Shown one piece after another: positions 1 through 11,917 of a DNA stretch of 40,315 nucleotides. The DNA is from Apostichopus californicus. Lineage: Eukaryota; Echinodermata; Holothuroidea; Aspidochirotida; Stichopodidae. How positions within the stretch are numbered: the first letter of the stretch is position 1; each line of letters starts with the position of its first letter. The DNA lies in NCBI GenBank assembly GCA_020650975.1, contig JAIPMN010001314.1, positions 1 through 40,315 on the forward strand, written 5' to 3'. A program made the position numbers and the translations under genes. A model generated the notes under the pieces. The model was not told the DNA's origin. It saw only the letters and a list, made by a program, of their open reading frames with translations, and ran no database searches.

Positions 1-323
1 AATTTCCAAGGAAAATTGTCACAGACAGGGAAATGTTTTACATTCTGAAGTGAAGCCCTTCCAGAGAACATTTCTGTACCGTTTTGTACAGTATACAGTA
101 CAGTACCTGCAAAGTGTTGGAAAGACAGCAGGTACACTGTGTACTTAATTCATTTTGAAGGTTAAATGAAACCCTTCAAAAGTCATTATTTACTGGTAAT
201 GTGTTATGGATCTATACTAAACAGTACTTAGCATACTGTATGCCATGCTACCTGAGCAGCATCAATTGTGCACACGTTCTCCTTATGCACATACAGTGAC
301 ACCTGTAGCCAAGAATTTGAGTT

Positions 324-390
324 GGGAGGAGGGGTGGGAGTTGAGGGAGGAGGTAGGGGTTACGAGGGAGGGGGAGGGGGAGGGGGTGGG
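324..390 (+). repeat. G-rich cluster with quadruplex potential
   Basis: About ten runs of three or more G separated by short loops within 67 bp. On sequence rules it is a strong G-quadruplex candidate. A further G10 run lies at 482-491. Confidence 0.75.
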
Positions 391-1847
391 AACGACAACT
401 TAAGCAGCTGGCTGCACCAACAATATAATGAAGGGTACAATAACTCAAGTCCTATAAATATACTGTAAGTTGGGAATTAAAGGGGGGGGGGCGAAGGGAC
501 ACCATAGTCTGCACCTCTGGGAGATCCTGAGATACAGGAACACCAGAATGTATTAATTGCATAGCCAGTTAACTTTAAAAATAATTAGTATAGAAATATT
601 TTCTGAATCAGCCAAAAAGAAATTTAAAAAAAAGGAGAAAAAAGGGTTTCAGCTAGATGGGTTTGTTAAATGAGATCAATTTTTGCTCTATTTAAGGGTC
701 CATTTAATTTTAATGTTCTTTAGTTCTTAGGTAAGTGTCGTTGTTCGTAAATTATACCCAACCAGTAAGTTTTTTTGGTTTTGTGTTTTTCATCATTTTT
801 ATATCATTTGAGTTCTAAGCAAACAGGAAGGTGGGACAGGGGGGGGTGAAGGGAGGAACATGGGATATATTATTGCTAACAGTCCCGAGAGCAATATATA
901 TGGCTGTGAGGAGGATGCAGGAAAGGGATGTTTTTGGCAAGATATTTAGTTGTATATCTTGGTAGGAAGTTACGTAGGAACAGTTTTCTTCGTAGCAAAG
1001 TACCGGTATGAGTAATTTTTACAAATTTGTTTAATTTTTTCACTGACATTCTAAAGTGAAACTAGCGTGAATCAGCAAGAAAGGTTTTCAAACTTTTCTT
1101 GGATTATATGGTTTCACGTATATGATGCATTGATTCCCCGAACTTGTTTATACATATCGGTTTCGTAATCATCTGGCTGTTTGTCAACACATAGCTTGCC
1201 AAGCTCAAGAGTGGAGTTACGGTGAGTTTACTCTGGCTTTTAAGTATGTAATATCATATCAATAATTTCCAATGTATTATTGTTCATCGCTGGGATGGTA
1301 GGATTCACTTGAGCTATGTAGTTAAACTCTCAGGGAATTACTTCAGATTTTGACAAATTATTAGAAGGTTTACATCTGGTAGGGTGATTACTGATTGGTG
1401 ATCACTGATGGGACCTTCTTTGATATTAGTGGGAACTTAAAGCCGGTAAGGTTACCAGACATCAAATACAGACTAAAATTGATGATTGAAATTTACGAAT
1501 GGCTGGTAAACAGTCTATACATCATCAAGTCTGTGTAAGTTGGAGATTGGGTTATATAGTACTGTGAAATATAATTAGTCACTGTAGGGGATTGACAGTA
1601 ATTGATCAATTTGTAATGTTGCTAAACCTTTTGAAGAAAAAAGAGGGTGCTAACATTTTGGATCAAAAAATGTTTTCTTTTACACACATACTTTTATTCA
1701 TTTAAGGTAGAGCTTACATATACATGTATTGTAAACACATTGTAATTGTTAGACACTCTTCACTTAAAACTGTGGGTGCTGTGCCCCTGTATGTGACCAG
1801 TTACAGGGGCAACATCGTTGCTAAAGATGGATCGAGGCGATATACAT

Positions 1848-1965
1848 GCTATTTACTTCCCTCTTCTCTTACCTGTCTCCCACTCCACATCTGCACTTTC
1901 CCATCTACCTTATTACACACTGGAAATGTTTTAGCACTGCGCCCTTGCACCCTGGGCACCGCCAA
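1848..1965 (+). repeat. Dispersed repeat, copy 1 (plus orientation)
   Basis: tttacttccctcttct, then cttacctgtctcccac, gcactttcccatctacc and a tail actggaaatgttttagcact that matches actggtaacctttaaacact of copy 5. Confidence 0.65.
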
Positions 1966-3153
1966 CACTTACACCGCCTTCCGAATCTACCACTTAGGAA
2001 GAAGAAACTACACGTTTTTGTTAGCGACTTTTACATAACAAATTCACCCATTTCTTACGAGTTTTGGAACTTCATTCAAATGAGGAGCTCAGTGGGTATC
2101 AAAGTGAAATAATTGATACTGTAGCTGCGAGCTCCTGAACTGCATGTACATGCGCTTACAGTTCAGAAACAAACTGGTAATTTGACCAGATGTTCTCAAC
2201 TACTACAGTACTGTACATAACAGCGACTTAGAGAAGGTTTTTAACTGTGTATAATATCAGAGCCACAGCCTTGTATTGTGTTATTTGTTGACATTACCTA
2301 CAGCATCATAACATGTAGGTAGCATATATCTCTTCTGATGATGTATACTGCTTTACTCCTTCCAAGACTTTCCATCACTTCATGACAAAAGAACTCCATT
2401 GTTCCCATCCTCCCTTCCCTTCCCTCCCCTTCCCTCCCCCACCCCCTAACACAAACACACACATATAATATATACACCTTGTTGCCAACTTGCCTTAAAT
2501 TAGTATTGTACTATATTTCTAGTTTTCAAGTTAAATTCTCTCTTTGATTGCCGATTCACTTTCCTACTTTCTTGCCTTTTCTAAACATCATCGTTGTAAA
2601 TTAGCATTCCATCATCATTCTGGGAATTTCTTAATTGTTCTGTAAGCAATTTACCTGAGAATAAACAGTTTTATTCATTGGTGGACAATATATAAGAGGA
2701 ATGGATACTTAGAAGCTGTAGCTAACTAAGAAAAAATAAAAAAGCAGGAATAAAAGTCTAAAAGAGAAAATTCAATAATGCCGGACATGAAAATGTTGAA
2801 TTGCAGGAAATCAAAAGTAAGTTATTGCTAAAAGTACATAAGCTCAAGTCTCATGACTTTTGCAAATTATGCAAATTAGCACAACAATGCAGGACTAAAA
2901 CAAGAAGATTGAGCATTTATTCATTTTCTAGTAATAAAGTTTGCGGGGTTTTTCCTGTTTTGGAATTTTGGATCCTGGACAACATCCTTCTCTAAAAGCC
3001 CAGTTCCTCTATTGACAAGGGACTTTCCTGACCTTAAAGTATTTATAAGCATGATGTACACTCAGATCTACATTGTATTCTTTAGGTAAAGCACCTAAAG
3101 TATGGATTATAGTACATTGTTACCTGGATGCTTAAATCCCTCTTTAAGTAGTC

Positions 3154-3184
3154 CATGGAGCTATAAACTGTTTATAGCTCCATG
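3154..3184. repeat. Perfect 31-bp palindromic hairpin
   Basis: Arms catggagctataaac and gtttatagctccatg are exact reverse complements with a single central t. It could form a cruciform or an RNA hairpin. Confidence 0.9.
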
Positions 3185-3421
3185 AGTTAGTCTGAGAGGA
3201 TTTAACAGTTGATAGCCCTACTGTAGCTTTCTGTATCAGATTTCAGGGGCTGTCAGTTGCGCAATAGTTTAAAGTAACAGAACTTTGCTCCCTTGGATCT
3301 TTCTGTAGGTTTACAGAAGACACCCCCACCCCTCCCCTCCCCCTGCCCCCTTACATTTTGCAGCAATAAGCATGAATTCATGTCTCTTAATAGAGTAGTT
3401 CAATAGATGCATGTAGACTTT

Positions 3422-3985
3422 ATTGACTAATCCTCCCCTTCAGATCTTCTTGCCCTTCACTTCCCTAATATCAGGCCTCTTCTCCCATTCTCCTGAGCTT
3501 CCCCTTCCCACGTCCTTCTACCTTCTTTTGCCCTCCCCCCTCCTTGTCCACATCCTTCTAATCTTTCTCCTCCCCCACATGCTTCCTAGCCTCTTTTAGC
3601 CACCTCCTTCCCCACCTCCACTCTTTATTGAATTTGAATTTATTGTCCACAATCGGAAATTCGGCTTACACAGGTCGTAAACGAAAAAAGAAAAGAAAAG
3701 GTATCTCTTCTTTTCCTCCTTTCCCTCTCTATCCTTTCCCAATCCCTCTTACTCCCCCTTCTTCCCTTTTCCCTCTATGCCCCCCTCCTCTCTCCCTCCT
3801 CCCCTCTATTTTCTCTATTCCTTCTCCTCTCTTCTCGCCACCTCCCCTCCTCTCTCTCTACCTTCTTCTCCCCCTCCTCTCCCCCTCCTCTCCCCCTCCA
3901 CTCCATTCCTCTCACTCTCCCCTCTACCCCTATCCCCCCTCTATCCATTTTCCCCTCTACCATTTTCTCCCCTTCCCCTTTGCCA
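3422..3985 (+). repeat. Long polypyrimidine tract
   Basis: Nearly pure C/T over 3690-3985 and CT-rich from 3422. It translates to Pro/Ser/Leu low-complexity in every plus frame and Glu/Arg/Gly on the other strand, so the open frames there are not genes. It is a possible triplex (H-DNA) former. Confidence 0.85.
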
Positions 3986-6516
3986 TCACCCTTGATCTAC
4001 TCCTTATATACTGTATGTGTTGCTTTAATTGTACTCTGAACAGAAGGAAGTGAAGGTTCGTGCATTCAAGACAAGAATAATAGCTTAAAGTGCAACTTGT
4101 ATGTAACTGTACCATATATGAGTTGGTGATAAACTGTATGTGACCTGAGCTTCCTAAGTACTAACAAAGGTGGAATAACATGAACTCAACAAGTAATAAA
4201 CTTAAAGAAAGAAAGAAAGTAAGCGAGAAAACACAAATATAGCCTATCGGCATCTGTTATTGTATAAAGCCTTAAATATCCTTCTCGGCTGACATATAAT
4301 GTTTCACAGGAAAGCTTGTGACATTGCCTTTTTTCTTCTTTGTATTTTGGTGACAATTTGAATGCAATTATAAAATTCCGGAAAATACTTGTAAGTACAG
4401 GTGTTAAATCATAACTTCTTGAGCTTTAGGGCTGATTTAAACTTTGACTCTAACAATACATCTTATGCGATATCTGGACGGCGACTAATCCATGAGCCCA
4501 GGTTATATCTGTTGCAATAGTGCATTAATTACCTTTATTTCTTGCAGTGGAGCTGGACTAGTCAAACTACAAATAACATATATACGTGCAGTACACTGTA
4601 GCATCAAGCAATTTATTAACCTTTTAAACCACTGCAAAATGCCGATGTGAAAGTTAATCATTTTGACAAGTTGGATCAGTGATACTTAGGAAAGTTTGGT
4701 GTCATACCAGGAAGCTATGGATCCTAGATACTTCTAAATAGTTACCCGTTAATCCGTAATATATTCCCAGCTCTTTGGTTGTACTCAGTAGATCAGGCCT
4801 ACAAGTTGTGTAAGTTCTAAGGATATAATAGGATGCAAATATATCCCCTAAAGGTTAATGGTTTCATTATTCGCCCTTCTTCGAGTGAGTACGGATGGCA
4901 CTTAAGCCGGATCGGACAAATTGTTTCTTGATTAACAATTCAATCGGGCGATGATGGATCTTCTGGGTCTGTTGTATCGCTCAATTTCTGGTACGGTCTC
5001 TTCACTTAATTACTGTAGCGGTAAACCAACCAAGTACTGTGTAATGGCCTAATTCAGTTAACTACCGGTTGGGAATTGACGGCTGATTAGCGCGGCGATC
5101 CATCGCTAATCAAGTCACGGCTAAGAGAGCACAGGCAGACTTTTCTGACCCTTAAGTTGGGGGGGTGGGGGAGACGGGACAAAAAGACAAAAAGCAAATC
5201 AAAACTCTTGTTGTTTCAGAGGGAAGCTCATATGGAGTGGGATTTTTTCACCAGTTGGATCATTTTGGGTTTTATTACTTTGAACTGGTTTTGACATTTA
5301 TTAGGTCACTTGAGCTTCGAGGATGATAATAAAAAATTGGGTTCTTTCAATATATATCATATTATACGATAAGTGGATATTTTCATAACTTTGGAATTGC
5401 TGGGCTCTAGGAATCATAATCTGCATGTTGAAATGTGGATGGTACTACGATTGGAATCTGTTTCTGGATGTCTAAAGCCCACCGCACACTACATGGCTTC
5501 CACTAATGTGGAAAATCGTGGAGAGTGGGGCATTGTGGGTGGGTTTACGATTAATCGACTGAACAAGATTTTGCCAATTTAAAGTCGCTTCGGCATCAGT
5601 CGGGAAGACTGAACGTGTAGCATTTTCCCCGACAGGCAGGGGAGGGGGACAGTGTTCAGGGTTCGCGACAGTGTGGAGGGGTCACAGGGTCTTTAATTTG
5701 AATGTGACTTTTAGAACAAGCCCTGGTCACAACAAATTGCAGGACTCACAAGTTGTGTTGGCTGATCAGTCTGTCAGTGTGGGGGGGGGTGGGTCAGTCG
5801 GGGAATGGGTCAGTCGTAGGACTATTAGTCTTCATGATCGCAGATCTTCCACATAACCACGGTGTAGTTGAGTGTGTTGGGTTCAGTGTACAACTAGTAT
5901 ATGGTGGGCTTTATGTCACCAATCTATGCAATAATTTATGCATTAACATGATAATTACAGTAAATATACTGTCTTTATGAGCTACACATTACCTGTCTTC
6001 TCACAATAATAGCACTCTCATTTACTGACCTGTGTGTCCGTGTACATACAGTACATATGATGGGATGATCAGACTCAGTATAACTTAAAGACTGTCAGAA
6101 TGTACTGTTGATGGAAAAGGCTAAGTATGTACTACAGTGAGCATGAATCATCAAAAAACCAAGGAAAAATGTCTATTTGCAAATCTAGAAAGGTAGCCAT
6201 TCAGTTACAGTAGTTCTATTTACCATCAAATACTGATATCATTAATTAGAAGAACTGTTTAACCTTTATTACTGCCCTGCATCTCTTCAATTTGTATAGC
6301 ACTAGCAGTTTGACCGTGCATGCACCTTGTGCATTGCAGTTATGCTGTTTCCTAGTACTGTGCATTGGTAATTATTGCCCATTGGTAAATATGGAAGGGA
6401 GGGGATCAAAATTGACCCAAGGACTCAGTGGTTATCATGGGGGGAGGAGGAGGTGGGTGGGTGAGGGGACCGTCAAAATATTACCAATTGTTGTACAAGC
6501 GTTCCAAACTGTATGC
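3986..6516. other. Non-coding stretch
   Basis: Contains the enhancer-like island near 4.9-5.1 kb and G runs near 5160 and 5781. Short open frames have no recognisable domain. Confidence 0.55.
4862..5130. promoter_or_regulatory. Enhancer-like island with inverted homeodomain and Sox-like sites
   Basis: A more complex, less AT-rich stretch without repeats or open frames. It contains the perfect inverted repeat TGATTAGCG (5084-5092) / CGCTAATCA (5104-5112), arms 20 bp centre to centre, and AATTGTT (4919-4925) / AACAATT (4934-4940). GATTA/TAATC is a homeodomain core and AACAAT a Sox core. Function is inference; no target gene is evident other than the Ig gene 22 kb downstream. Confidence 0.3.
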
Positions 6517-6665
6517 TTTTTTTTAAGGAAAAGTTGCCCAGGAAAGAACCTGGGCACGAAAACCAAACTACCAAACGACTGATCTGCTCTCAGCCCCAGT
6601 CCCCTTGCATCGGACTGTGGCTGTGTGATCATCGTCGGGTGTGCATCACCATTCCCCTCGAAAGG
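6517..6665 (-). ncRNA. Hairpin-rich body attached to the U2 head
   Basis: Directly downstream of the U2 segment on the minus strand are successive inverted repeats: TTCCC/GGGAA (around 6655-6668), GTGAT/ATCAC (around 6626-6650), a 12-bp stem with one mismatch CAGCCCCAGTCC/GGACTGTGGCTG (6591-6623) and a perfect 8-bp stem TGCCCAGG/CCTGGGCA with 6-nt loop (6535-6556). An A8 tract follows on the minus strand (6517-6524). The total head-to-A8 length is about 190-200 nt. A U2-headed SINE is the simplest reading. No clear target-site duplication was found, so insertion limits are uncertain. Confidence 0.5.
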
Positions 6666-6707
6666 GAACAGATACTACACATGATCTTAGCCAAAAGGCC
6701 GAGAAGC
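6666..6707 (-). ncRNA. U2 snRNA 5' segment (nt 4-45), retrocopy or SINE head
   Basis: The reverse complement reads gcttctcggccttttggcta then agatcatgtgtagtatctgt and tc. It matches nt 4-45 of metazoan U2 at 41 of 42 positions, including stem-loop I and the branch-site recognition GTAGTA. The match stops abruptly: stem-loop IIa, the Sm site (AUUUUUG type) and the 3' half of U2 are absent. It is therefore not a normal U2 gene. The remainder of the element is described separately. Confidence 0.85.
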
Positions 6708-6720
6708 TGGGCGCATCAGA

Positions 6721-9639
6721 TCTAGTTTCCTTTTTTGCTTATTAGTATCTAGTAGTCTCAGATACTGTTAAGTACCCTCATCATGTCCAATAGCAGTAAT
6801 TTTTTTAATACTTAGACCAGGGAGTTTCCATAACAAGTCCCTGCTTAGACAGATCTGTAGATCTATGAAGACTGCCTCAGGTGCAAACCAAAAATAAATC
6901 CATTCACATCCTCCTTCCAGAATGTGAAAGAGGAACAGTTATAATTATCCACAAGGAATGATTTATCACTCACAAGGGTTTATAAGAGTCACTAGAGGAT
7001 ATTATCCCAGCTCTTCTGCAATTCAGAAATTCCCCTATTATGTAATAATCTGAGGATTTAAAGAGCTGTTCACAAAAGTAAGAAGAGTCTAGTTGAACAA
7101 TAGGATTGTAAAACTGAATGGTTTAAGTCTGTCCATGAATGCAGAGTAACTGTTTAAACCTGTATAGGCTGTTACGGCTGTATACATGTACAGTTTGCAG
7201 CTAGCAGCAGGCCACTATGCACTTTGCATGTATCCTTTCAGAGCTGTGAATATGGTTACCTTGCCTTGGTTCATTATTTACCATAATAACTGTTGTTCAT
7301 TTTGGGTACTTTGCTCCTGCAGCGCTTCTGAGCAGTTTTTTTAACTGGATAAAAGCGCTTTGCAAATTCTTATATTATTATTAATTCAATCTCTAAAGAG
7401 CCTTCTTTCAGGTATTTTCCACTTTATGCAAATTTCCATAGCAATTTTTAATTCATCATCTCTTTATAACTCTTTGACTCCAGTTTAATTTCAAATTTAT
7501 TTAAATTACAGTCAATTCTACTGAATATACAGTGAAGTTGAGTGAACATAGAATATGTATTATGTACATGAATTCAATCAGATTTGTATACAGGCAGTCT
7601 GCATGCATATTATCTTGTTCATAAAAATATCAATTTGTTTGTTTGTGTTGGATGTATGGAATAATGTACCAAAATCAATGAAAATCATACAATAATCTGC
7701 TTTGATGTAAAGCATGATTCTTATTTTTGTTTTGTCATCTCACTCATCTGGAATCACAATATATCAATTCTATAGACTGTACTGTAAAGACAGTACTGTA
7801 AAGACAGTACTGTCACTATATCATTCCATCGCTGTATGTATATATGTACTAGATGTACACTGCAACACTGTAGTTGAAGGTACAACGATAGTTTCTCTCC
7901 AATCCTTTGCTGTTTTTTATACATATTGATCTATGCATGTAAAAACAAAGAATTAATTCCCACTTACAGACAGTATGTACACTAACTGGAATAAAAGTGG
8001 GATAAAAAATAAATCAATAAATTTACAAAATCAATAAAAAAAATAATAAAAAAATCTCATAAAACAATAAAAGTGGAATAAAAGAAAAAAAGAAGGTTGT
8101 GACATCTACTGTTATTCACTACTGCAGTACATTTGTAGAGTTAATTCTACACTTGTATATATTTGTCCATACTCTTACTGTATGAACAGGATCATTGCAT
8201 TACGCATACAACGTGTACACTCTATACACAAACTTTGCTGACAGCTAATCTCTACTATATATACTGTAGCCAAGCTTGTTTAGCATTATTTATCAAAGAT
8301 AAAATAAGAGTTTTTCCAAAATGCGTACATTGAAGTTTGAACAACGGTCATGATCTAGCTCATTCAAATTAAACCACTTCTTTTGATTCCATTCCAAACC
8401 TTTTCTTCCATTTAATTTCGCCCACAAGACTCCTAAGTATGTCAACACAACAGTAAATAGATTTTCGATAATTTTCCACAATAGCAATTCTGAAGAATAA
8501 TTGGGTCAAGCATACCTACATCATGTATCCGATGCATAAAAGAATTGCCATGACAACGAGATGAAGATGAGGTTGCTGGTGGAATTGTTGTTGTCGTCGT
8601 TAGCCAGCACGCAGTGATCTCCCCCAATTTGTGAGAAACCGTTTCCAACATGTAATCAGGGTATACAGCGGCTGTGCCTTTAAAACAAGAGCTTGAAATA
8701 CATAAAATGTGTGCGGTGTAGTTGCAGTATATTGTGTACATTCGTGTATGTGCAGCAGGATAGACTGTGGCCAGGTGCAAAACTGCAAAATGTAGCACAT
8801 GAAACCAGCAGTGTGAGTTTGCGATTGTACAGTCCACTGCAATACATGTATAACTGTATTGGGATGCAAAATCTAGCAAAAGTTAGAAATTGGGGGTAGT
8901 TGAATAAATTTCAAGATTACGTCACGCTTTATGGTCAGGAGCACGCATGGATTGCATAAATTATGTGAGAGAGGGAATTAGTTAAAAATCTGTAATTCAT
9001 TGAAATACTGTCGTGTTATCGGTTTATAAGTCATGTAATTATTAAGATTTTTGATCATGCTGTTTTAAGCAAAATGAATAATACCAACGACAAATTGACC
9101 CATTTATCAATTTTGCTATCAATATGACAATTTTCTGGGTAGCAAAATGCATTTTATATTAAATGTAGCAAACAGTACGCAGTAAGTGTGTGCTTCCATA
9201 ATGTGAGAACAACTTTCATGTAAATACTGTACAAGTCTATACCTCTCCTACAGTGTAGATAAATATTGCTCATTCTTTTGATATTTTGCAACACTTTCTC
9301 GGCCAACCAAATTTGCCTTTCCGATCGACACTCCAAACCTGGTTTTCTGAGGGACAACCACAAAATAGAAAAATCCTTAAAAACCCTGCTCTTGCAAAGA
9401 CCTCTTTATATACATACAGTAGGAGCCCTATACTTTTCAGCGGATGTGAAATTTTTCACTTTTCCGCAGAACCACATCTTGGCTTGTGTTTCAGTACCAG
9501 GCAGAGTATTAAAACTAAATATTAAATTACAGCTCTCTCCCATTTTTTTTTAGTGCCAAAGCTACCTAGTATACAAACAGCTAGAGTAAATATTTTCTAA
9601 CTTACTTTGTAATCCTACACCAGATATTAGACTTAATAA
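6721..9639. other. Non-coding stretch
   Basis: AT-rich. It includes a 145-codon minus-strand open frame (8879-8442) that is Cys/Thr/His-rich with no domain, signal or splice context, so I do not call it a gene. Confidence 0.5.
7779..7815 (+). repeat. Short tandem gtaaagacagtact array
   Basis: Two and a half copies of a 14-bp unit within a region rich in actgta words. Confidence 0.8.
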
Positions 9640-9790
9640 TTTTTTTTTTTTTTTTTTTTTTTGCTGGAAAATATTTCTAATGGACTTGATATAAAACCCC
9701 ATGCGAGGCTTGCCTTGGGTTTGTCACACCGCCACTAAAAGTCGGTGCGTATCGGGTGACGGACACAGGTGCAAGGCAATTGGGCACAAT
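9640..9790 (-). repeat. Probable retroposon fragment: structured segment plus A23 (minus)
   Basis: A T23 run at 9640-9662 is a poly-A on the minus strand. Upstream of it on that strand lies a segment with nested stems: TTGCCTTG/CAAGGCAA (9710-9717 with 9772-9779), GTCAC/GTGAC (9723-9727 with 9756-9760) and ACCG/CGGT (9728-9731 with 9743-9746). The layout, folded RNA head then A tail, resembles a SINE. It does not match a tRNA or 5S rRNA that I can recognise, and no TSD is clear. Confidence 0.4.
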
Positions 9791-11284
9791 TAATCTTCCT
9801 TTTGTGGCCTATTGAGCGAATCCAGACCTACATAATTTACATTTCAATTTTTGGGACACAGATCATGGCCGGCTTTAACGCATGAGAGGCTAGAGATAGA
9901 TGCAGCTGGGAAATGCTTGATAACAATATTGACACCTCCCTCCCTCAACGTCATGTATAAGGTACTTCTTGTGCATCCTGAATCTCAGTTGATCGATCGA
10001 TTCACAAACATTTCCTTCACTTTTTAACTCGGAGATCAGAAGGAATATCTAGTCATTTGAACTGGGCAGTTAATTGTCTTTAAATTTTGTTGATCATTTT
10101 TACAGATTTTACAAGTATCAATACATATTACAAAGCAAGGTTTTGTTAATTTGTTATTCGTTTTTTGTTGTTGTGCCAAATCCTAAAGTTTTTCTGCATA
10201 TTTCTGTGCAGAATGAGATGGTGATTGAGGAAGTTAATTCAATGGATCATCCAACAAATGAAGGTTAAAAGATTGAGCAAATTTAGGTATTTAAATTTCG
10301 ATGAATCTCAGATCAGTAAAATTCTCAGCATTTCTGTCACTGAGGTTGCTTATTTTCCTTAAGTTTTGTTTTAATCGTCAAATTTAAAATTCAAATAGTA
10401 ACTTTTTAAACTTCTACCTCCTACTCCATCCTTCCCACACCCCTCCCCCCGGACCCCCCTCCATCTCCCACCTTAGGGTTTCTAAAATATTTAATGAAAC
10501 ATACTTTACTGCACTTGTCAAGCTATATGAAGAAAATTGTTGTGGGAATATAGTCAATGCAAATACATGTGGAATTACATCTCATCAAATAATTTCTCAA
10601 ACATAATTTCTCAGAAAGCTGCTTTAAATACATTTTATTGCAACTTGCATTGAACTAAAATTGTTTGAACTAGTTAATATTGCCAAATCATATCCTGTGA
10701 CCTGTGTCTCTTTTTTGTGGCATGTTGCTGAATCAAACATTTGGGGATTTTTACAGAAACGGATGCAGTCCATGACGCATGGAGGATGGAATTACCCGAT
10801 TTGACTACCACTTTGTGGCATACATCATAATTTATCTTACTGTATCTTAATGTAACATACATTACATTCCTTCAAATGTTAAATCGAGGTGGTTCCCCCT
10901 TTTTACAAAAGTGAAAGGGAATTTACGGAAGTTATGGATGGATAGATAACATAATGCAGTTAATTTTAGCCCATACGCAAGTTATGTTGCAATGTAAGTA
11001 GGTAATGCATCATGTGTGTTGTCAGCCTGTCAGGAAGTTGTTGAATATGACCTCATAATGAGGGGAGTTTCTAGTTTCTAAACTAATACAGGGTCAGTAA
11101 TATGTCACTGGCCGCTATTGTAGCTGGCCTCTAATGTGATCAGTTGTTTACTATTCTGGCATGTACTAGTACAGTAACTGTAATATTGTCCCAGCTCACT
11201 GCAGTCAGCCATATATAGACATATGCTGTGCAATGCATACTGTTAAGTATAGCTCATAATGACTGAGTGGTATGTTCAGATACA
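9791..11284. other. Non-coding stretch
   Basis: AT-rich with a short C-rich patch (10440-10462). Nothing is recognised. Confidence 0.55.
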
Positions 11285-11414
11285 TACTGTCCTAGCTTCT
11301 TATGTTACTGTACTGTCCTAGCTTCTTATGTTACTGTACTGTCCTAGCTTCTTGTGTCACTGCACTGTCCTAGCTATTCAGTTACTATACTGTACTCCTA
11401 GCTTCTTATGTTAC
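11285..11414 (+). repeat. Minisatellite, left part
   Basis: Tandem units of about 26 bp reading ctgtcctagcttcttatgtt then actgta, four to five copies. The array is broken by the hAT insertion and continues at 13321. Confidence 0.85.
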
Positions 11415-11917
11415 CAGGGGCGTAGCCAGGATTTTCAAAGTTGTAGGCACGACTATCTGAGCGGAGCGCCACCATCGGTTGGCGCGGAGCGTACAAGAAA
11501 ATTTTTGGTTTTACAAACCCCCCAGATGGCCGGAAACGGCCCTTCCCGAGTGTTTATTCTGGTTCCCTGGCCTCATGCTAACTTAAGACACCTCATTCAA
11601 TATCACTTTTAACCCCCCCCCCCCAAAAAAAAACGAGTTAAAATAGTACGTAATGCAATACTACATAATGTATTTAAAATTAGCAAGGTACATGTACAGA
11701 GTAGTCTTACTTTTCAACTTCTGATACTTGTAGATACAAAGATAGGCCAGAATTGTCTTTGATACAACTATAGCCAGTACTTGTCTTTGATACAACTGTA
11801 ACTAGTAAATTTTTAAGTTCGCCTAATAAGAGAAGGCGAGAGCTATCCGACGATTGCCATCTGATACAAATTTCTTCAGCACAGCATCAACGTCAATTGC
11901 AAAGTCTCTGTGGATGT

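Larger units (their letters stand above)
1..3420. other. Non-coding stretch, 5' end of window
   Basis: AT-rich. It holds a G-rich cluster (324-390), G10 (482-491), a dispersed repeat copy (1848-1965), a CT-rich patch at 2400-2445 and a perfect palindrome (3154-3184). I see no protein or tRNA gene. Confidence 0.6.

Noticed and set aside
3628..4053. 141-codon plus-strand Pro/Ser/Leu-rich frame.
   Set aside because: It is only translation of the polypyrimidine tract, which lacks stop codons in all three frames.
6666..6707. A functional U2 snRNA gene.
   Set aside because: Only nt 4-45 are present; the Sm site and 3' stem-loops of U2 are missing.
8442..8879. 145-codon minus-strand open frame.
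   Set aside because: No domain, signal peptide, splice context or coding-like composition; overlapping frames are open too.
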